Shown here in pieces: positions 23,946 to 28,881 of a stretch of 28,881 nt of DNA. The stretch comes from CAYUNT01 sp964446285 (GTDB lineage Bacteria > Sumerlaeota > Sumerlaeia > SLMS01 > CAYUNT01). Location: positions 1-28,881 of the forward strand of contig CAYUNT010000033.1 in the NCBI GenBank assembly GCA_964446285.1, written 5' to 3'. Position numbers and translations under genes: made by a program. The notes beneath the pieces were generated by a model. That model had not been told where the DNA came from. It was given only the letters and a program-made list of their open reading frames with translations, and made no database searches. Each line of letters opens with the position of its first letter. The stretch's first letter is position 1.

Positions 23946-24839
23946 CTAAAACTCCACGTCCCGGCAGCGTTCTTCAAGGAAGGACGCCATCTGACGCCTT
24001 TGTTTATCGTCGAGAAATGGTCGATTCCCGCTCACAATGGCGGCACGCAGGTTTTTGGGATTCAGAACACGCAGCCCATAGGGTTCGGGTTTGGATCGGG
24101 TTGTCACAAGCCATCCAGGAAAAACCAAAATAGGTGTCACCGCGATGGGCTTGTCCTTGGCAAGGGTGTGGCCAAGGGCTTCGCCCAGCCATTCCGCGTT
24201 TCTGACGGCTTGTACGATAGCACTCTTGTCTTCATAGTCGGGAAACTTAAGGGCATGATTTTTAAAAGTGATTTCATAATCCGCCTTTCCGTCCGCCTTG
24301 ATTCTTTTTCGTCGGGTTTTGGTTTCGATGGCAAACACTCCTGTGGGGGCCACTACCACGTGATCGATATTCCAGGAACCTTTGCCGGGAACGTCGTGAA
24401 AAACGAAGCATCCGTCGAGCATGAGCTTGTTGAGCTCCTCGCCCACGGCACGTTCACCACGTAAGCCAAGGCTGTTGTTGGCCCACTTTTTCAAGTCGTG
24501 GATCAATCTCCATACAACAAAGGCGCTTACGACTCCGAAAACGGCCAGAAAGAGCATTAATTCGATATATGGATGGGGAGATTTTTTTCTCCACGCCGCT
24601 AATGCCAGGAAGAGCAACCACCAGGCGGGACCGTAGATAAGCAGCAAAAGCAGATTTTGCACTATCCCGCTTTCGAGCCGTTCTATTTCCCTCCGCAAGG
24701 ACTCACCTGGAGCGCGAAGGAGTTTTTCTGTAAAAGGTGCTTTTTTCTTGCGCCCTTGCAGTAAAAACCAAGTAACGACGATGGCGAAGAGGAATGCACC
24801 GGGTGCAAGAACCAGAAGAAGTCCAATAACGGTCTTCAT
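23946..24839 (-). CDS. Membrane-anchored NERD-domain protein
   Basis: The protein has 297 residues from the ATG at 24839, with no clear ribosome site. Three membrane helices (about 4-27, 61-83 and 92-112) are followed by a cytoplasmic NERD (nuclease-related) domain (about 125-240). The domain has GLRGERAVGEEL, NIDHVVVAPTGVFAIETKT with Asp159, Glu172 and Lys174, and later ILVFPGW. This D...ExK arrangement is that of the PD-(D/E)xK-like nucleases to which NERD is related, so activity is possible but unproven. Family members turn up with helicases, kinases or plasmid functions, none of which is here. Base composition is lower in G+C than the flanks, which would fit recent transfer. Confidence 0.85.
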   Translation of the reverse strand: MKTVIGLLLVLAPGAFLFAIVVTWFLLQGRKKKAPFTEKLLRAPGESLRREIERLESGIVQNLLLLLIYGPAWWLLFLALAAWRKKSPHPYIELMLFLAVFGVVSAFVVWRLIHDLKKWANNSLGLRGERAVGEELNKLMLDGCFVFHDVPGKGSWNIDHVVVAPTGVFAIETKTRRKRIKADGKADYEITFKNHALKFPDYEDKSAIVQAVRNAEWLGEALGHTLAKDKPIAVTPILVFPGWLVTTRSKPEPYGLRVLNPKNLRAAIVSGNRPFLDDKQRRQMASFLEERCRDVEF

Positions 24840-24959
24840 GTTTATGTTAATTTCATTCTAAATTGTATTGGCGGCCATTTGCATGCCGAATCCGCAATCA
24901 TTTTCAAATCGCCGGAAACGGAACGGGCAAAGGACCATAACACGGAGGAAGGCAACCTT

Positions 24960-25118
24960 ATGGCTCTCGATGTGAAGAGAACATATCGACTCCGGGTCGA
25001 GGCCGCAAAGTGGGGCGAAAGTTCTGGCCGCGACACGATCGATACAGGGTACATGAAAATAAAAACGAACAAAGAAGGGCAAGGCCGAATATCTCATGTG
25101 CGTGGTTGGCATCCTTAG
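24960..25118 (+). CDS. Possible small hypothetical protein, 52 residues
   Basis: The ATG at 24960 is preceded by GGAGGAAGG with about 7 bases of spacing, one of the best ribosome sites in the window. The product is basic (LDVKRTYRLRVEAAKWGE, then MKIKTNKEGQGRISH), without signal or membrane segment, and matches nothing I recognise. Support is the ribosome site alone. The frame is short and could be chance or a gene remnant. It is divergent from the NERD gene. The following spacer (25119-25303) shows nothing further. Confidence 0.35.
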   Translation: MALDVKRTYRLRVEAAKWGESSGRDTIDTGYMKIKTNKEGQGRISHVRGWHP

Positions 25119-25303
25119 GCATGGTCTTTGAATGCGCCATAGGCCAAGGCGCAAAGCGTCCGGATTTGCATCTCGCCGTTGGGACTCTGCTTGCCTTGAT
25201 TGCGGGGGCATCCTCTATTCTCACGCATGAAATGCGGGGATGGAGACATCGGACGGGTGGGACGCCGCGCAACATCCAACAGGGAGGCTAAAGAAACAAC
25301 ATC

Positions 25304-25732
25304 ATGGCGCCGGAACTTCAAAAAATCGTGGAGGCGATCGGCATTCCAAAGGCGCAACGGCATATCTTCCTTTGCTGCGATCAGTCGAAGCCCAAATGCT
25401 GTTCGCGCGAAGATGGCCTTGCTGCCTGGGAGTATCTCAAGCGCCGTCTGGATGAACTGGGCTTGAGCGGGAAGGGCGGTGTGTTCAGAACCAAAGCCAA
25501 CTGCTTGCGGGTCTGCGCGCAGGGACCCATCGCAGTCGTGTATCCCGAAGGAGCGTGGTATCATTCGTGCGGTCCGGAGGTCCTGGAGCGGATCATCCAG
25601 GAGCACCTGATCTGCGGACGCATTGTCGAGGAGCATCTCTTCGCGCTTCATCCGCTCGGGGGCGCCGCCGCTCCCCTCTCTCCTCCTCTTTCGCCTTCGC
25701 TTTCTCCTCCTCCTTCGCCGCCGTCGCGTTAG
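25304..25732 (+). CDS. Thioredoxin-like [2Fe-2S] ferredoxin with Ser/Pro-rich tail
   Basis: The protein has 142 residues from the ATG at 25304; GGGAGG lies 16 bases upstream, farther than usual. The thioredoxin-fold ferredoxin domain covers about 18-115. IFLCCDQSKPKCC (Cys24/25 and Cys32/33) and NCLRVC (Cys67, Cys71) supply the four cluster ligands. GPIAVVYPEGAWYHSC is the usual strand after the cluster. Proteins of this type carry single electrons to reductases, or serve as NuoE-like modules; a partner is not visible. The last ~25 residues (GGAAAPLSPPLSPSLSP...) are encoded by a pyrimidine-rich tract and are not part of the fold. glnD begins 31 nt later, so the two may be cotranscribed. Confidence 0.88.
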   Translation: MAPELQKIVEAIGIPKAQRHIFLCCDQSKPKCCSREDGLAAWEYLKRRLDELGLSGKGGVFRTKANCLRVCAQGPIAVVYPEGAWYHSCGPEVLERIIQEHLICGRIVEEHLFALHPLGGAAAPLSPPLSPSLSPPPSPPSR

Positions 25733-25763
25733 TCCACCCCCAGCTCCGCTGAGCGCAAAAAAC

Positions 25764-28481
25764 ATGTCCAGCAACCCATTCAAAATCCGTTTGCAGGAAG
25801 CCCGCGCCGCCGCCACCCGCCTGATCGGCAAGGAGTCGAACACGCGCCAGTGCCGCCAATACACGGCCGTGGTGGATCAGTTGATGCGGACGCACTTTCG
25901 CTCGACATTGCGCGCTGCGCCCAATGGCAAATCCCTTGGCGAATCGATGGCCCTGCTCGCCGTCGGCGGATATGCGCGCCGCGATCTTTCGCCGTTTTCG
26001 GACATCGATCTCTTGTTTGTCCTCGATGGCGAGCCGGGCGAGGATCACAAGGAATTCATAAAGAATTACGTATATCCCCTCTACGACATCGGCGTGTGCG
26101 TGGCGCAGGGCGTGCGCACAGTCGGGGCGTCGGTGGACGTCGTCGGCAGCGATCTCCATTCGGCGACGGCGCTTATCGAAAGCCGCCTGCTGGGCGGAAG
26201 CGCGGCGATTCACCGCGCCGTGGCGGACGGGCTGCGCAAACGCCTTCGCGATCCGCAGGCTGCGCGGTGGTTTTGCGAGTCGCTCCGCGCGGAAATCGCC
26301 TCGCGCCACGAAAAACACGGGCGTTCGATTTTTGTCCTCGAACCGCACGTCAAGGAAGGATGCGGCGGATTGCGCGATGTGCACGCGGCGTTCTGGCTCG
26401 CGTATGTTGTGTTCGGAACAACGGATTTGACGCACCTTGGCAGCCGCGGCCCGCTTTCCGCGGCGGAAACTCGCGCCCTGCTCAAGGCGGAGGATTTCCT
26501 GCTCGGGCTGCGCAATGCTCTCCACATTCTCGAAGGGCGCAAGTGCGACCATTTGACCTTCGAGCGGCAGGTGAAAGTGGCGCAGATGCTCGGATACAAG
26601 CGCTCTGAGGCGGCGTTGCCCGAGGAGCATCTGATGCGCGACTTTTTTGCCGCCGCGCAGCCCATTCAGCGGCTTTCGGGCCGGTTTGTGGAGGCCATGA
26701 CCGAGCGGATCGAAAAGCGCGCGCCAGGTTCGCGCGCCTCCGCGCCGCAAGCCGCACGCGAACGCCCCTCGCCCGTGGCGCCGCCGCTTATGCGAAAAGG
26801 CGCATGTCTTTTCCTCGACGAACGCCATCGCACGGCGTTCCGCCGCGATCCTGACCTCATCATGAAAACCTTTGCGCTGGCGGCGGGAATGGGGTTGCGG
26901 GTCCACGAAGACACGAGGGATTTGATTCGCGCCTCGCTCCCTGCGATGGAACCGGCCTTCCGCTCCTCGCCCGTGAATCGCTCGCTGTTTCTGGGAATTT
27001 TGCGAGGGCCGGGATGCGTGTATCAGACCGTGCGCGACATGCACGAATGCGGCGCGCTCGCCGCTTACATTCCCGAATTCGCCGCGGTGCGCCATTTGCC
27101 GCGCATCGATTTCTATCATCAATATACTGTGGATGAACACCTGCTGCGGACGCTGCGGTTTTCGGAACTCCTTCTCGCCGGCAGTTCCGAACGCCGCGCC
27201 GGGCCGGACCCGCGAAACTTCGATCATGCCTCGCGCGTGGCGAGCGAAATCCTTCGGTGGGACCTGCTGAATCTGTCGCTTCTTCTTCACGACATCGGCA
27301 AAGGCGAGGGGCGCGGACATGTCATCCGCGGAGCGCACATTACAGAGCGCGCGGGCGAGCGCATGGGCCTTCCGCCCGCCGAACGCGACTTGTGCCGGCG
27401 CCTTGTGCTGAATCATCAGAAGATGAGCCATCAGGCGTTTCGCCGCAATCTGCAAGACCCGCGCGTGGCGCAGGAACTCGCCGAGGAACTTGAAGAGCGT
27501 GAACTCCTGCGAATGCTTTATGTCATGACGGTCTGCGACCTGAATGCCGTGGGCGACACGGTGTGGAACGATTGGAAATCCAAGTTGCTGGCTGAACTTT
27601 ACGAACGGACGCTCGATGTGCTTGCGGCGGCGCGGCGTCCGCGTTTTGCACATCGCGACCGGCAGGGACTCTCCGCCGCGCAGGTGCTCGAGGCCCTCGG
27701 CCCGCAGGCGCAGGACCCGGCCTCGCAAAAGGCGCTCAAGACGTTTCTCGACTCGATGCCCGAGCGCTATGCGATTTCCACATCGCCCCAGCAGGCCGCG
27801 ACTCACTTCGGCCTTGTGCGCCGTCTCTCGCGCGACGAACTGGTCCAATGGAAACTCGAAGCCGCGCCCGGGCAAATTTTCTCGCAACTTACCGTGGCGG
27901 CCTCCGACGCCCCCGGCGCGTTCGCGAACATCTGCGGCGCGCTTTCCTCGCGAGCCATCAACATCCTTGCCGCGCAGATTTATACGTCCGTCGATGGACT
28001 CATTGTCGATGTGTTCCAGGTGCAGGACCAGCGCGGACAGCCCGTCGAGGATGGGCCGTGGCTTGAACGGCTTCGCGCGAAACTCAATCGAGTGCTGGCG
28101 GGCAAGCAGCCTCCGCCCTGGAAAGACGATGTGAAGTCTCAGAATACGCGCCGCCTGCCGGATGTTTTCACGCCCGACCGGCTGGCCGTGCGCCCGGCGA
28201 CGGTCGAGTTCAATAACTCCGCTTCGGCGCATCACACTGTGATTGAAATCAAGGCGCACGACTTTCCCGGATTGCTCCATGCTGTCACGCAGGTGATGTC
28301 GAAACAACGCCTGAATATCGACCTCGCCCTGATCGCCACCGAGGCCTACCGCGTGGTGGACGTGTTTTACGTGACCGACTGGGATAACAACAAACTCGAG
28401 GATGAACGCCAGATTGAGGCGCTGCGCAAGGAACTCCTTCAGGCAATTGCCGCGCCGGGAGCGGGAGAGGGGAAAGGATGA
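25764..28481 (+). CDS. glnD: Bifunctional PII uridylyltransferase/uridylyl-removing enzyme
   Basis: GlnD senses glutamine and adds UMP to, or removes it from, the PII proteins that control nitrogen assimilation. The protein has 905 residues from the ATG at 25764; the open frame reaches back to 25623 across the ferredoxin tail but without family sequence. The nucleotidyltransferase domain has GGYARRDLSPFSDID (68-82) with Asp80/Asp82 as metal ligands. The middle domain includes VKEGCGGLRDVH and LRNALHILEGRKCDHL. The HD domain, which removes UMP, has LLLHDIGKG (His509-Asp510) and LVLNHQKMSH. Two C-terminal ACT domains (about 708-775 and 824-895) bind glutamine. All parts are intact. An Arg/Ala/Pro/Ser-rich linker (about 318-336) lies before the HD part. 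No glnB or glnA is in the window. Confidence 0.96.
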   Translation: MSSNPFKIRLQEARAAATRLIGKESNTRQCRQYTAVVDQLMRTHFRSTLRAAPNGKSLGESMALLAVGGYARRDLSPFSDIDLLFVLDGEPGEDHKEFIKNYVYPLYDIGVCVAQGVRTVGASVDVVGSDLHSATALIESRLLGGSAAIHRAVADGLRKRLRDPQAARWFCESLRAEIASRHEKHGRSIFVLEPHVKEGCGGLRDVHAAFWLAYVVFGTTDLTHLGSRGPLSAAETRALLKAEDFLLGLRNALHILEGRKCDHLTFERQVKVAQMLGYKRSEAALPEEHLMRDFFAAAQPIQRLSGRFVEAMTERIEKRAPGSRASAPQAARERPSPVAPPLMRKGACLFLDERHRTAFRRDPDLIMKTFALAAGMGLRVHEDTRDLIRASLPAMEPAFRSSPVNRSLFLGILRGPGCVYQTVRDMHECGALAAYIPEFAAVRHLPRIDFYHQYTVDEHLLRTLRFSELLLAGSSERRAGPDPRNFDHASRVASEILRWDLLNLSLLLHDIGKGEGRGHVIRGAHITERAGERMGLPPAERDLCRRLVLNHQKMSHQAFRRNLQDPRVAQELAEELEERELLRMLYVMTVCDLNAVGDTVWNDWKSKLLAELYERTLDVLAAARRPRFAHRDRQGLSAAQVLEALGPQAQDPASQKALKTFLDSMPERYAISTSPQQAATHFGLVRRLSRDELVQWKLEAAPGQIFSQLTVAASDAPGAFANICGALSSRAINILAAQIYTSVDGLIVDVFQVQDQRGQPVEDGPWLERLRAKLNRVLAGKQPPPWKDDVKSQNTRRLPDVFTPDRLAVRPATVEFNNSASAHHTVIEIKAHDFPGLLHAVTQVMSKQRLNIDLALIATEAYRVVDVFYVTDWDNNKLEDERQIEALRKELLQAIAAPGAGEGKG

Positions 28482-28507
28482 GGGGGGAGTTGGGAGCGAT
28501 GCGGGAA

Positions 28508-28636
28508 GAGTTGTGGGTTGTGAGTTGTGGGTTGTGGGTTGTGAGTGGTGAGTGAAGAAGTGGGCAGTGGACAGTGGGCAGTGGGCAGCGAAGCAAGTTG
28601 AGAGTTGTGGGTTGAGAGTTGTGAGTTGTGAGTGAA
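28508..28636 (+). repeat. 7-nt tandem repeat arrays (GRGTTGT and TGGRCAG units)
   Basis: 28508-28556 is seven exact-period heptads (GAGTTGT, GGGTTGT, GAGTTGT, GGGTTGT, GGGTTGT, GAGTGGT, GAGTGAA). 28561-28588 is four of another unit (TGGGCAG, TGGACAG, TGGGCAG, TGGGCAG). 28601-28636 returns to the first type. They fill the spacer after glnD. Heptad arrays of this kind resemble the STRR repeats of cyanobacteria. A degraded copy is at 2881-2940. Confidence 0.75.
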
Positions 28637-28653
28637 GAGTTGCGGGCAAAGAA

Positions 28654-28881
28654 ATGTATAGCGGGGGCTGGCTGAAAATTATGGACAAGTCAGGCTCCAG
28701 AGTCCCTTGCGTCCCTTTTGTCCTTTTGGTCCTTTGGGCCGCTTTGGTCCATTTCTCCGGATTCCCCGCCGCGGCGCAACCGGCCTCTTCTGATATTGCG
28801 CCTTCTCCAACCGCCCTTTCTATCGGGGCAATTTTCGAAGCCCCCTCTACCCCCGCCCCAACTCCCAAGCCCCAACTCACA
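28654..28881 (+). CDS. N-terminus of a secreted protein, cut by the window edge
   Basis: The frame is open from the ATG at 28654 (or 28681) to the window end with no stop, 76 codons. Residues from MDKSGSR onward form a good signal peptide: a basic start, a hydrophobic core PFVLLVLWAALVHFSGF and a cleavage-like AAAQP. The mature part begins PASSDIAPSPTALSIGAIFEA and then becomes Thr/Pro-rich. No domain can be named from so little. The hydrophobic core is encoded by the 9-nt array at 28702-28758. Neither ATG has a convincing ribosome site. Confidence 0.5.
   Translation, partial: MYSGGWLKIMDKSGSRVPCVPFVLLVLWAALVHFSGFPAAAQPASSDIAPSPTALSIGAIFEAPSTPAPTPKPQLT
28702..28758 (+). repeat. 9-nt GTCC array inside a signal-peptide reading frame
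   Basis: GTCC begins at 28702, 28711, 28720, 28729 and 28747, with GCC replacing it in register at 28738. The 9-nt period is exact over six units (for example GTCCCTTGC, GTCCCTTTT, GTCCTTTTG, GTCCTTTGG). As 9 is a multiple of 3, each unit adds Val-x-x in the open frame of the partial CDS. It is the longest and cleanest member of the nonamer family. Confidence 0.75.

Noticed and set aside
28508..28636. Possible CRISPR array
   Set aside because: The units are 7 nt long, contiguous and without spacers; no cas gene is nearby.
25593..28880. Minus-strand open frame of over 1000 codons opposite glnD
   Set aside because: It is the antisense shadow of glnD in GC-rich DNA. It is rich in Arg/His/Ala without domains, and the plus strand has a complete conserved enzyme.

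Overview
The window reads as a GC-rich chromosome segment (about 60% G+C by eye) of an uncultured Gram-negative bacterium. It has an SPII lipoprotein, Sec-type signal peptides, strong GGAGG ribosome binding sites, and large secreted proteins built from FG-GAP, choice-of-anchor D, fibronectin III and GATase-like modules. This mix, with short tandem-repeat litter between genes, resembles lineages such as Sumerlaeota (BRC1), Hydrogenedentota or Lentisphaerota. That placement is an inference and no marker in the window settles it. No rRNA, tRNA, CRISPR array, phage gene or transposase was found.

Layout. 1-7075 is an envelope and secretion block: an acidic-tailed lipoprotein (minus strand), a seven-bladed FG-GAP propeller protein, a decayed GHL10-type glycoside hydrolase, and a secreted M1 metallopeptidase with FN3 and GATase-like C-terminal modules. 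7083-11524 is a housekeeping block on the plus strand: tlyA, pyrG, an FmdB-type zinc-ribbon protein and miaA. 11521-13553 (minus) is a translationally coupled pair, a HAD phosphatase followed by a URO-D/MtaA-type protein. 13806-18242 (minus) is a 1478-residue secreted protein with two cohesin-like segments, eight ASH/choice-of-anchor-D domains and a discoidin-like end. It is preceded by a roughly 500-nt structured leader with a good sigma-70-type promoter. 19142-19951 is a SAM methyltransferase. 20149-23664 (plus) is a tight run: an oligopeptide-type ABC ATPase without permeases, an ArnT-like GT-C glycosyltransferase, and a DUF6883-like/DUF4926-like small-gene pair. 23665-25303 is a less GC-rich patch with REP-like palindromes, a membrane NERD-domain protein and one possible 52-residue gene. 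25304-28481 holds a thioredoxin-like [2Fe-2S] ferredoxin and glnD, the PII uridylyltransferase. The right edge opens into a new secreted protein, cut by the window.

The most unusual signal is not a gene. A 9-nt periodic sequence with a GTC (or GAC) core occurs at four separate places (86-107, 3004-3034, 10466-10500, 28702-28758). At two of these it follows a 7-nt periodic array in the same order, so 2881-3034 and 28508-28758 look like two copies of one composite element. In the right-hand copy the nonamer array is read through in frame and forms the hydrophobic core of a signal peptide. In the left-hand copy it stops exactly where the remnant of a secreted hydrolase begins. This suggests that such arrays can supply or replace the 5' ends of secreted-protein genes. 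Other points are a DUF6883/DUF4926 pair beside a palindrome cluster, an HxxC variant of the FmdB zinc ribbon, and the long leader of the giant surface protein.
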